From: Amycolatopsis taiwanensis DSM 45107
GTDB taxonomy: Bacteria; Actinomycetota; Actinomycetes; Mycobacteriales; Pseudonocardiaceae
Direction: 5' to 3'
DNA length: 64,000 nucleotides
Assembly (NCBI RefSeq): GCF_000519205.1
Contig: NZ_JAFB01000013.1
Coordinates: 205,717 to 269,716, forward strand
Positions 26,543 through 34,263 of this stretch are shown piece by piece (within the stretch, counting starts at the first letter, position 1; every line of letters starts with the position of its first letter). The translations under genes were made by a program, and so were the position numbers. The notes below the pieces were generated by a model, which saw only the letters and a list, made by a program, of their open reading frames with translations, did not search any database and had not been told where the DNA came from.

Positions 26543-26701
26543 TTGAACTCGCAAAACCTGCTGATCGTCGTCTCCGGTGTGGCTCTCGCGATCACCATCA
26601 TCGGATGGCGGAAGGTTCTCGTCTGGGTGCTGTCCGGGTTGGTGACACTGGCCATTCTGGGGCTGGTTCAAGTCGTCATGCTCGTCACGGCGACTGTTTG
26701 A
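26543..26701 (+). CDS. Small hydrophobic membrane protein (52 aa)
   Basis: Too short for most gene callers. TTG 26543 follows AAGGAGGTG by 6 bases, an excellent ribosome site. The product is almost entirely hydrophobic, with two potential helices (LLIVVSGVALAITIIGW and a second one reaching the C-terminus). It is divergent from the GntR regulator with the palindrome between them and lies 140 bp upstream of the HExxH gene. Function unknown; a GntR target or accessory to the next gene is possible. Confidence 0.6.
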   Translation: MNSQNLLIVVSGVALAITIIGWRKVLVWVLSGLVTLAILGLVQVVMLVTATV

Positions 26702-26841
26702 CGAGCCGGCTGCGATCTGTTGTCAGTCAGGTTCAACCTCCCTTTTGGCGACTCCCATCCGCGCGCATTCGGAGACGGTGTGTGAGGTACGTTTGCGCGG
26801 TCCGAAGATTGCCTCTGGCATCCTCAGGGGAGCCGCGCAGG

Positions 26842-28089
26842 ATGAACCACAGACCCGTCTGGCCGGACGCCACGGCCGTCCACGCGGCGCTCGCTCCCAC
26901 GGACGCCCTGCTGGCCGAACGTCGTGCCCTGTACCAGATGGGCGCCGAACTTTTCGTTCCCGGCCAGGAAAAACCAGTCGGCGAGCGGCTGGACAACCCG
27001 CTGTTCCGGTTCCGCGTCGGTGAAGCGCTGGCCGGCCGGGCGAGTTTCGACCCGACCGTCGAGGACGATCTCGACGATGTCGTGACGGACCTGTGGTCGG
27101 GGCCGCTGCGACTGCGGGTGGCGACCGATGCGAAGGCTCGTGATCTGCTCGGCGAGGCACTTCGGATCATCCACGCGCTCAGCGTTTCCCAGGGGCCACC
27201 GCCGCGTCCGCTGACCGAGGCCGACGGCGCGCCCTTCGACGAGGCGCTGCTCATGGTCACGGCCGGGCTGATGACCGCACACCGGGTGAGCCCGCGCCTG
27301 GCCGCCGACCTGCTCCCGCACACCGGCCTGCTGGTCGTGCTCGACCCGGCCACCTCCGGTGGCCTGATCTCCGCCTCTTCGCGGTTCTTTCCCGGGCTCA
27401 TCCTGATCGATGCGCCGAAGAACCCGTTCGACGTGGCCGAGGCGTTGATCCACGAGGGCGCACACCAGAAGTTCTTCGATCTCGCGATCACACATGATTT
27501 CCTCGGCGCCGACATCGCCGAGGACCGGCGGTTCAGTCCGTCGTGGTCGGGGGCCGACTGGCCACTCGACCAGGCCATCGCGGCCTTCCATGCCTACGCT
27601 TGTCTAGCGCAGTTCGCCGAGGACGTCGCACGGGTGGGGGAAACCGGGTCACTGGGCCCGAACTCGCTGCTGCCCTCGGCACGTGAACGCGAGGCCGAGA
27701 TCGGCGCGTGGCTGCTCGACGTCGAGGAGACGCTCGAAGCAGACGCGCGCTGGTTTCTTCGGACCTTCCTACAGGAAGACACCGATCTACCCGAGCCGGA
27801 AAGCGCCACCGCGCCCGAAGGCCGCTACGCCCTGGATCCGTTGCTGCGGGTGACGAGAATGGCGAGCACCGGACGGATCCTGCTGGCCCGGCCCGGTTCC
27901 CCGCCGGAACTGCACTGGCTCGCCAGTGGCGCGACCGACGTGGTCGACCGCCTGACGGCCGCGCCGGTTTCGGCCGCGGAACTGGAACCCGCGCAGGTCG
28001 CGGCGCTGGCCGCCCTGGTGGACCGGTCGCTGGCTTATCCGGTGCCGGGCAGCGCCCCGGACGGGCTACAAGCCGACGTCGACGCCTGA
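26842..28089 (+). CDS. HExxH-type putative peptide-modifying (beta-hydroxylase-like) protein
   Basis: A 415-residue cytosolic protein. A long helical N-terminal half (1-150) precedes GLLVVLDPATSGGLISASS and then ALIHEGAHQKFFDL, with the HExxH motif at residues 204-208. This layout matches the HEXXH motif-containing putative peptide modification proteins (alpha-ketoglutarate HExxH peptide beta-hydroxylases) found in actinobacterial RiPP loci. It lacks a secretion signal, which argues against an ordinary zinc protease. A 66-residue open frame with its own ribosome site follows 96 bp downstream and is a candidate substrate. Start ATG 26842 has AGGGGAG about 12 bases upstream. Confidence 0.75.
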   Translation: MNHRPVWPDATAVHAALAPTDALLAERRALYQMGAELFVPGQEKPVGERLDNPLFRFRVGEALAGRASFDPTVEDDLDDVVTDLWSGPLRLRVATDAKARDLLGEALRIIHALSVSQGPPPRPLTEADGAPFDEALLMVTAGLMTAHRVSPRLAADLLPHTGLLVVLDPATSGGLISASSRFFPGLILIDAPKNPFDVAEALIHEGAHQKFFDLAITHDFLGADIAEDRRFSPSWSGADWPLDQAIAAFHAYACLAQFAEDVARVGETGSLGPNSLLPSAREREAEIGAWLLDVEETLEADARWFLRTFLQEDTDLPEPESATAPEGRYALDPLLRVTRMASTGRILLARPGSPPELHWLASGATDVVDRLTAAPVSAAELEPAQVAALAALVDRSLAYPVPGSAPDGLQADVDA

Positions 28090-28185
28090 CGGACGAGTAC
28101 CGTCCTAATCGGACGCATCCAGGGAGAACGCTATTCCAAAGACACGCTTGGTAAACCAGGTTTCTAATTACAGAGAGGGAATCCG

Positions 28186-28386
28186 ATGACATCCCAGTGG
28201 GACACCCGCCGGGCCGGCGCAAGTCCGTCCGGCGTGCCGATGGTGCCGCAACCGCCGATCGGCATCGGCTCGGCCGAGCGTGACCTCGGGTCGCAGCCGC
28301 AGGGCCGTCCGGTCGCACGCGTGGACTTCTTCCGCCGCATGCCGACGGGCGGCAGCACCGCCTATGTGAAGCCCACCCAGGACTGA
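28186..28386 (+). CDS. Short peptide, candidate RiPP precursor
   Basis: A 66-residue product preceded by GAGAGGGAATCCG. The first part is Pro/Gly-rich (residues 10-45). The last part reads VARVDFFRRMPTGGSTAYV and ends KPTQD. It has no membrane segment or Cys. Small size, its own ribosome site and position directly after the HExxH gene suggest a leader-core substrate, with the Phe-Phe-Arg-Arg region as recognition element and the tail as modified core. This is inference. There is no second modifying enzyme or exporter nearby. Confidence 0.5.
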   Translation: MTSQWDTRRAGASPSGVPMVPQPPIGIGSAERDLGSQPQGRPVARVDFFRRMPTGGSTAYVKPTQD

Positions 28387-28394
28387 GAGTCACT

Positions 28395-28543
28395 CAAAGT
28401 CCGTGTTCGTGCTTCGGCGAGTGGCAGACGCGCCGCCGAAGGCCTCGCGAACGCGGCTGCGGGCCGCCGGCCTGGTCGGGCCGGATGTGCGTTGCCAGGT
28501 CACGGTCCGTAGACAGACGCGTTCGTCGATCGCGCGTTTTGAA
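28395..28543. repeat. Dispersed ~147-bp repeat, copy B
   Basis: Same family and orientation as 13525-13670, beginning CAAAGTCCGTGTTCGTGC and ending GCGCGTTTTGAA. It starts 9 bp after the stop codon of the short peptide gene. Confidence 0.85.
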
Positions 28544-28601
28544 ACACAGACTGAATGCACGTCGCGCGCGGCAACTGTCGCCGACATGTTGCCGCTGCGC
28601 C

Positions 28602-29816
28602 CTATAGCGCACCCGAGGCCATCGCCTCGCAGCTGCGTAGCACCACCGCGGCCGCACGCCGCTGATCCGAGCCCAGCCCCGGACTCTCCGCGAACTCCCG
28701 CCAGCGCGCGATCGATTCGGACAGATCGACTTCGGCCAGCCGCTCGGCCGGCCCCACGCCATGCCCGCCGACCAGTTGCACGGCTTCCTGCTGGAAATCC
28801 CGCGGCAGTGAGACCCGGCCGGTGCGGATCGCGGCCAGCAGCCGGAGTTCGGTGAAATCGTGTGCGCTCGCCAGCGTCCGTTCCAGCTCCGCCCCGATCG
28901 CGGCCGCGGCCGGCCGCGGCTCCATGCGCAGCACGACTTCCAGGCCGAGCAGCGCCGACCGGGCCTTGAGCACCTCGCGCCGTTGGGCGAAGTTCCCGTC
29001 GATCGACTCCAGGAGTTCCGACAGGCCGCTGCGGGGCAACAATTCGGCGGACAGTTCGGTCAGGCTTCGCGCCTCCTGCCGCAACAGCGATATCGCCACC
29101 CGGATGCCGAACAGCCCGAACCGTTCCAGCAACGTGGCATGGCCCGGTGAGATCGTGGAGAACCGGTCCGCCGAAAGCAGGTAGGGCTCCAGTTTCGCGC
29201 GCTCGATCCGGGCCAGTTCGGCGAGTGCGTCGTATTCGGGCTGGCTCAGGTTGCGGCCCGCGCGGGCGAGCAGCCCGGCGACCGCGACGACGTCCTGGCA
29301 GAGCCCGCGCAGCTCGGGCTCGCACCGGTACCGGCGCGCCAGCCGCCGGGCCGAGATCAGCGCCTCCAGCCGGCCGCCGCCCAGTTCGTCGGCGCGGGAC
29401 AGCACGACGATGGCGTTGACCGCGGCGGCGCGGGCGATCGGATGGTCCTGCAGCGTGTACAGGAAGTCCAGGTCCGCGCCGTGCGGATGCCGTACCAGGT
29501 ACAGCACGGCGTCGGCTTCCAGACAGATGTTTTCGATCGTGTCGGGCGCCGGGGGCGGTGCGTCGATCAGCGTGAGTTCACCCGGGATCTCGCCGATCGC
29601 CTGGACCAGCGTGGATTTGCCGGAGCGCGGTGGCCCGACCACCGCCAGCCGGAGCGGCTCGTCGAACCGCTCGAGCTGCCGCCCCAGCCAGTTCGCCGCC
29701 CGTGGGCTGTCCTGGTACGCCCCGAGCGCCTGGGTCAGCAGACCGCGGGCACGAGAAGCCACATTCACGCGTGCTCCTCCGCGATTTCGCGCGCGACTTG
29801 ACCGAGGACTGTTCAC
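28602..29816 (-). CDS. iniC: IniC-like dynamin-family GTPase
   Basis: About 404 residues. The Walker A motif PPRSGKSTLVQ follows an N-terminal helix, then TLIDAPPP (switch/Walker B region) and VLSRADELG (G4-like). The C-terminal two thirds are helical. It resembles IniC, the partner of the dynamin-like IniA in mycobacteria, where the iniBAC operon responds to cell-wall inhibitors. Two identical GGAGGAGCACGCGTGAA signals occur in frame 48 bp apart, giving starts GTG 29816 or GTG 29768. It follows iniA by 43 bp and is the last gene of the operon. Confidence 0.78.
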   Translation of the reverse strand: MNSPRSSRARNRGGARVNVASRARGLLTQALGAYQDSPRAANWLGRQLERFDEPLRLAVVGPPRSGKSTLVQAIGEIPGELTLIDAPPPAPDTIENICLEADAVLYLVRHPHGADLDFLYTLQDHPIARAAAVNAIVVLSRADELGGGRLEALISARRLARRYRCEPELRGLCQDVVAVAGLLARAGRNLSQPEYDALAELARIERAKLEPYLLSADRFSTISPGHATLLERFGLFGIRVAISLLRQEARSLTELSAELLPRSGLSELLESIDGNFAQRREVLKARSALLGLEVVLRMEPRPAAAAIGAELERTLASAHDFTELRLLAAIRTGRVSLPRDFQQEAVQLVGGHGVGPAERLAEVDLSESIARWREFAESPGLGSDQRRAAAVVLRSCEAMASGAL

Positions 29817-29859
29817 GCGTGCTCCTCCGCGAGTTCGCCACGAGTCGACCGGGTGCTTC

Positions 29860-31641
29860 TCAAGCGATGAGTCCCCGCGGTCGCATCGCGACGAGCGTCT
29901 GCGCGGCCTGCCGGAGCCGGACCAGCTCCTCCATGCTGCTCCGGATCTCCTGGGCACGCGTCGCGCGACGAGTCGTGTCGTCGTCGATGAACTGCTTGAC
30001 CGCCTTCGCCGTCTCGGTGATGTCGGACCGAAGCTCGTCCGTGACCGCGGACAGCCGGTCGCGCAGCGCACGGTGGATCTGGCGCGCGGTGTCCTTGCTG
30101 TGCTTGCCGTAAGTCAGGAAGAAGTCGTCGACATAGCGGTGGGCGGCGTTCTTCGCGACGGCCTGGCGCCGCTTGAGCCGGTTGCCACGCTCCTCGAGAA
30201 TGCTCTTCGCGCCGAAGGCGGCGCCCGCGCCGAGCGAGATCGGGTTGATCAGGGGCAAGCCGGCGATCGTGGTCGCGAGGCCGAACATGAGCAGACCACT
30301 GTAGGACCCGCGCATGCCGACGAACAGCTTCTGCCCGACGCCGAACCGCTCCACCCGGGGCAGCTTCAGGTCACCGACCGCGTCGGCGGGAACGTCGCGG
30401 GGCAGCGAGTCCGGCAGCGCGTCCGCCCGGTGCGGCGCGACCTGGCGCCCGATCTTGCGGGCGATCCACTCGAAACGGTCGAGCAGCCATTCGGAATTGG
30501 TCTCCGCCACCGTGGTCAGGTTCTCGCGCAGCCATTCCGTGAACTCGGGCCAGGACCGCGCCGGGTCCGCGATCTCGAAGTACTCGTCGACCTCCGCCAG
30601 GATCTGGCGGGTGCGGTCACGCAGATCGAACTCGACGTCCGAGATCAGGTCCGACACCTCGTCGGAGAGCATGGTCTGCCAGCGTGCGGCCTCCCGCTGC
30701 AGCCTCTCCAGCCGCCGGCTTTCGGCCTCCCAGCGGGCCACCGCCGGGCGGGTACCGGGCTGCTGGGTCTCGGTGAATTCCTCCTGCAACGGTTCGAGCA
30801 ACATCTCCACGACCGTCGTGCTCAGCGCGGCCACCGAGCGCCGCGCATGCAGGTCGGGCTGGCTCAGCAGGTCGTTGTGCAGCCAGGCGAGCAGCTCGCC
30901 GAACCCCGATTCCTTGTTGAGCGCCTTGTCCCCGGTCTTCGCCGCGGCTAGGCGCAGCGTCGCGGAGACCGGGATGACGGTGGCGAAGCCCTGGCCCAGC
31001 TGGGCGCGGTTGCGTTCGGCGACCGACCGCCACCCGGGCACCAGGTCGATCTTGGTGAGGACCAGCACGATCGTCGGGCACAACCGGGCGACCTCCCGCA
31101 GCAGGCGCAGCTCGCCGGCCGACAGCTCGCTCGTCGCGTCGGTGGCCATCAACACGGCGTCGGCGGAGTCGACCATCTCGACCGACCGCGGCGGCGAGTC
31201 GACCAGCGCGAGCCCGCCGGCCAGCAGGGCACGCGGAAGGCCGATTTCCGCGCGGACCGCGGTCGGTTCGGTATTGGCCCGCGCGGTCACCGACTCGATC
31301 GGCACGGGTTCGCGCGACGGCCCTTCGATGGCGAGCGGCCCGGCGGTGATCATGCTCGCGGTGGGTGTTTCCGCGTGTTCGATGATGGCCGGCACGGCCG
31401 TGGTGTGATCGTCTCCGACGGCGCAGACGTTCGCGTTCAGCAACGCGTTGATCAGCTGGCTCTTGCCCTGACCGGTTTCGCCGATGACCACCACGCGCAG
31501 CTTCGGGTCCAGGAGTCTTTTTCTGCGCGCATGCAGACGTTGGACCAGGTCGTCACGGTCGTGGACGGAGCAGGCCCGGGTGGTGGAGTCCAGTACGTCG
31601 ATCCAGGACGGTGCCATCACCCGAAGGAGTGTGCCACGCAT
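29860..31641 (-). CDS. iniA: IniA-like bacterial dynamin
   Basis: A 593-residue GTPase with P-loop GETGQGKSQLINALLNA, LALVDSPPRS as G3 region and LVLTKIDLVPGW as G4 (TKxD). Helical stalk segments follow, then a hydrophobic membrane-insertion hairpin (SGLLMFGLATTIAGLPLINPISLGAGAAFGA, near residue 460) and more helices. This is the architecture of IniA, which remodels membranes and is induced by isoniazid/ethambutol in mycobacteria. Start uncertain: ATG 31641 touches the foot of a strong hairpin, and ATG 31617 is also possible. Neither has a clear ribosome site. Confidence 0.82.
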   Translation of the reverse strand: MRGTLLRVMAPSWIDVLDSTTRACSVHDRDDLVQRLHARRKRLLDPKLRVVVIGETGQGKSQLINALLNANVCAVGDDHTTAVPAIIEHAETPTASMITAGPLAIEGPSREPVPIESVTARANTEPTAVRAEIGLPRALLAGGLALVDSPPRSVEMVDSADAVLMATDATSELSAGELRLLREVARLCPTIVLVLTKIDLVPGWRSVAERNRAQLGQGFATVIPVSATLRLAAAKTGDKALNKESGFGELLAWLHNDLLSQPDLHARRSVAALSTTVVEMLLEPLQEEFTETQQPGTRPAVARWEAESRRLERLQREAARWQTMLSDEVSDLISDVEFDLRDRTRQILAEVDEYFEIADPARSWPEFTEWLRENLTTVAETNSEWLLDRFEWIARKIGRQVAPHRADALPDSLPRDVPADAVGDLKLPRVERFGVGQKLFVGMRGSYSGLLMFGLATTIAGLPLINPISLGAGAAFGAKSILEERGNRLKRRQAVAKNAAHRYVDDFFLTYGKHSKDTARQIHRALRDRLSAVTDELRSDITETAKAVKQFIDDDTTRRATRAQEIRSSMEELVRLRQAAQTLVAMRPRGLIA

Positions 31642-31694
31642 GGCAAGCGGCCGGTCTCCCGTCGCCCCTCGGGACGGGAAGCCGGCCGCTTGCC
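31642..31694 (-). promoter_or_regulatory. Strong hairpin between iniB and iniA
   Basis: GGCAAGCGGCCGG (31642-31654) and CCGGCCGCTTGCC (31682-31694) are exact 13-bp arms. Inside them TCCCGTC and GACGGGA form a second stem. It lies 8 bp past the iniB stop and abuts the first possible iniA start, so it may act as an attenuating terminator or an mRNA processing/stability element. Confidence 0.65.
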
Positions 31695-31701
31695 GAGGAG
31701 G

Positions 31702-32973
31702 TCAGTGCCCGAGCGGAAGGTCGTTGATCAGGCCGCCGACGTCCGGCAGTGCCGCCGTGTGGTCCAGCGCAGAGGTCACGTCGCCCAGCGGGCTGTGCGA
31801 AACGATGTCGGTGACCGGCTCCGTGACGTGCTCGATGGTGGGCAGCGGGTTGGCCACCGGCAGGTTCGGCAGCGAGTGCGTCACGTCCGTGGCGATGTTC
31901 AGCGGCAGGTGCGCCGGCGCCTGGGCGGGAAGGTCGGCCACCGCCGGCAGCGCGTCAGCCGAGGGCACCGCGGGCAGCGCCGGGATGGACGGGTGCGCGA
32001 TCTCGGCCGACGCGACCTCGGAGCCCTGGGCGACGTGCTGGCTCAGCTCCTCGCCACCCGCGGTCACCGCGGCACCGGCCTGAGCGCCGGCGTTGGTGAG
32101 GTAACCGCCGAGGGTGTTGGCGCCGGATTCGATGCCGCCCGCCAGCAGGTCGCCACCGCTGGACACGAAGCTCGCCACGGCGCCCGCGGCCGGGGCGACC
32201 TTGCCGAGAACCTCCGAGTCCAGCGTGCCGGCCAGGTCACCGGCCGAGGCGGGGGTGCCGTCGGTGGACACGGTGTACTGGCCGAGCACCGAGTCGGTGG
32301 ACAGGGTGCCGTCGATGCCATCGGGGCCGGCCATGACGGCGCCTCCGAACATGCCCAGCGGGGTGGCCACGGCACCGGCCAGGTCGACACCGTCGGCGCT
32401 GACCGACCCTGCCGCGGCCGCCTGGACATCCTCGCCGTCGTAGGCGATGAAACCGTCTGCCCCGTCGGCCGACCCGGATCCTTCGACCTCGACGGCGCCC
32501 AGGTCCGGGGCGGAGAGGGGCAGGTCGGTCAGGTCCGGGGTGGCCAGCGACCCGAGGTCGGGGGTCGCCAGTGGCAGCGCGCCGAGGGCGGGGGCCTCCA
32601 TCGGAAGTCCGCCCAGCTCGGCGGTCTCCATCGGAAGCCCGCCGAGGTCGGGGGTCGCGACCGGCAGCGCGCCGAGGTCCGGGGTGGCCAGTGGCAGTGC
32701 GCCGAGGTCCGGGGTGGCCAGCGGGAGCCCGCCGAGGTCCGGGGTGGCCAGCGGGAGCGAGCCGAGGTCCGGCGTCGCGAGCGGGAGGGCGCTCAGGTCG
32801 GGCGCGTATTCGGCGACCAGCGGGGCGACTTCCTGGATGTCCTGCGGGGTCACGTCGCTCAGGCCGGCGTCCGCCAGCGCGGCGGCCGGGTCGGCCGCGA
32901 AGGCGGACCGGGCGGCCTCGTCGGTCAACAGGTTGAGCACGAAGTCGTGCAGGTTCTGGGCTGGGAGAGACAA
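31702..32973 (-). CDS. iniB: IniB-like protein with decapeptide repeats
   Basis: A 423-residue protein. The N-terminal 60 residues (LHDFVLNLLTDEAARSAFAADPAAALADAGLSDVTPQDI) match the IniB N-terminal domain. Residues 61-148 are about nine tandem decapeptides of the type LPLATPDLGx. The rest is Gly/Ala-rich and repetitive. TTG 32973 is the likely start, with GGAG 7 bases upstream. It is first gene of the iniB-iniA-iniC set and divergent from the Hsp70-like gene. IniB has no known activity; surface or envelope association is possible. Confidence 0.8.
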   Translation of the reverse strand: MSLPAQNLHDFVLNLLTDEAARSAFAADPAAALADAGLSDVTPQDIQEVAPLVAEYAPDLSALPLATPDLGSLPLATPDLGGLPLATPDLGALPLATPDLGALPVATPDLGGLPMETAELGGLPMEAPALGALPLATPDLGSLATPDLTDLPLSAPDLGAVEVEGSGSADGADGFIAYDGEDVQAAAAGSVSADGVDLAGAVATPLGMFGGAVMAGPDGIDGTLSTDSVLGQYTVSTDGTPASAGDLAGTLDSEVLGKVAPAAGAVASFVSSGGDLLAGGIESGANTLGGYLTNAGAQAGAAVTAGGEELSQHVAQGSEVASAEIAHPSIPALPAVPSADALPAVADLPAQAPAHLPLNIATDVTHSLPNLPVANPLPTIEHVTEPVTDIVSHSPLGDVTSALDHTAALPDVGGLINDLPLGH

Positions 32974-33141
32974 CGAATGCTCCGCGAGGTCGGTTGAGTG
33001 GGTCGCGTCACAATCTAGGGAACTCGGACGGTACGGACATCGGGGATCGCGCCGGGTTGGTCATCACGAGTAGCCGGGATCGGCGTTAGGGGATTAGGGG
33101 ATGTGACCGCGGTTCAGTGACGCTGGTACGAATGAAGCCCT
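32974..33141. promoter_or_regulatory. Divergent promoter region, iniB / Hsp70-like
   Basis: 168 bp. Reading leftward, TAGATT near 33017 could be the iniB -10 box. A direct repeat GGGATTAGGGGAT lies near 33090, close to the rightward gene. It is the probable target of the LuxR protein encoded downstream. Confidence 0.4.
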
Positions 33142-34263
33142 ATGCGTTACGTGCTCGGCATTGACATCGGGAGCACCCGGATCGCGGCCGCGATTTGCCG
33201 CCGGGCCGGGCAATCCTGGGCCGAGCCGCAAGTCGTGCGGGTCTTCGAGTCCGTCCTGTATGTGGCGCCCGACGAGACCGTGCAGGTCGGTTTGGACAAT
33301 TTGGTCGCCGGTGTCGAAAGCTCGCGGATGGCGCGGCGCTTCCTGCGCCGGATCGGGGACGAGGTGCCCATCCAGCTGGGTAACCAGCTGTACAGTCCCC
33401 AGGCGCTCACGGCCGCCGCGGCCGGCTGGGTGACCGACCTGGTCACCGAGGTGGAGGGCGTGCCACCCGAGCGGGTGGCGCTGACCCATCCGCCGGGCTG
33501 GGGCGCCTACCGCCGTGGTCTGCTCCGCGACGCGTTGACCGACGCCGGCCTGCCCGGGACGTTGCTGCTGCCCGGCCCGATCGCGGCCGCCGAGAGCCAC
33601 CTGGTCCGCGAACGCGTCGAGGTGGGGACCACGATGGTGGTGTGCCGGCTGGGTGGCGAGCACGTGGACCTCGCGGTCCTGCGGCGTAACCCGGGCACCT
33701 TCGAGGTGATCGGGCACGGTGAGTCGCCCTGCCCGCAGGCCGGGGCCGCGATCGACGATCTGCTCGCCGAGCACGTCGGTGCGGAAGACCGAGGCTCCTG
33801 CCTCAGGGCGAAGGAGATGCTGTCCATGGCACCCGAGGTCACGATTCCGGTGCCCGGTGATCTGGTGCGCGTTACCCGGCCGGAGTTCGAACGGCTGATC
33901 CGGCCGCTGCTGTCCGCTTGCCTGGCCCCGCTCAGCCGCTACGCTTCGGTCTCCACCGTCCTGCTGGCCGGTGGCACCGCCCGGATTCCGCTGGTTGCCG
34001 CGCTCGCGGCGGAGACGCTGGAGGCCCGTGTGATGGTCGATCCCGACCCCGGGACGGCCGTCTGCCGTGGTGCGGCGCTGGTGGCCCGGCCGCCGGTCGA
34101 GGCGTTGCCGGGATCCACGGCGCTGGTGCCGCGCGTGCCGAGCCTGCCCGACCACGATGTGGACGACGGGTTCGACGCCGAACCCGTCCCGCCCCGCCCG
34201 CCCGTCGTGGTGACTCCGCTGGAACCGCCGAAACGCCGGTTCGTCAAGGGAGGCCGGTCGTGA
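33142..34263 (+). CDS. Hsp70/actin-fold ATPase-like protein
   Basis: A 373-residue protein with the N-terminal phosphate-1 loop VLGIDIGSTRIAAAI, a second ATP-binding motif VLLAGGTARIPLVAALAAE and a Pro-rich 45-residue tail. It is the nucleotide-binding half of Hsp70 without the substrate-binding domain. Short Hsp70-like proteins of this type occur next to iniBAC-like and WXG-related loci in actinomycetes. It overlaps the downstream LuxR gene by GTGA, so the two are co-translated, and may act as a sensing partner of that regulator. Confidence 0.8.
   Translation: MRYVLGIDIGSTRIAAAICRRAGQSWAEPQVVRVFESVLYVAPDETVQVGLDNLVAGVESSRMARRFLRRIGDEVPIQLGNQLYSPQALTAAAAGWVTDLVTEVEGVPPERVALTHPPGWGAYRRGLLRDALTDAGLPGTLLLPGPIAAAESHLVRERVEVGTTMVVCRLGGEHVDLAVLRRNPGTFEVIGHGESPCPQAGAAIDDLLAEHVGAEDRGSCLRAKEMLSMAPEVTIPVPGDLVRVTRPEFERLIRPLLSACLAPLSRYASVSTVLLAGGTARIPLVAALAAETLEARVMVDPDPGTAVCRGAALVARPPVEALPGSTALVPRVPSLPDHDVDDGFDAEPVPPRPPVVVTPLEPPKRRFVKGGRS

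Noticed and set aside
26842..28089. Ordinary secreted zinc protease interpretation of the HExxH gene
   Set aside because: No signal peptide or membrane segment and no downstream glutamate-zincin pattern; layout fits the peptide-modifying family better.
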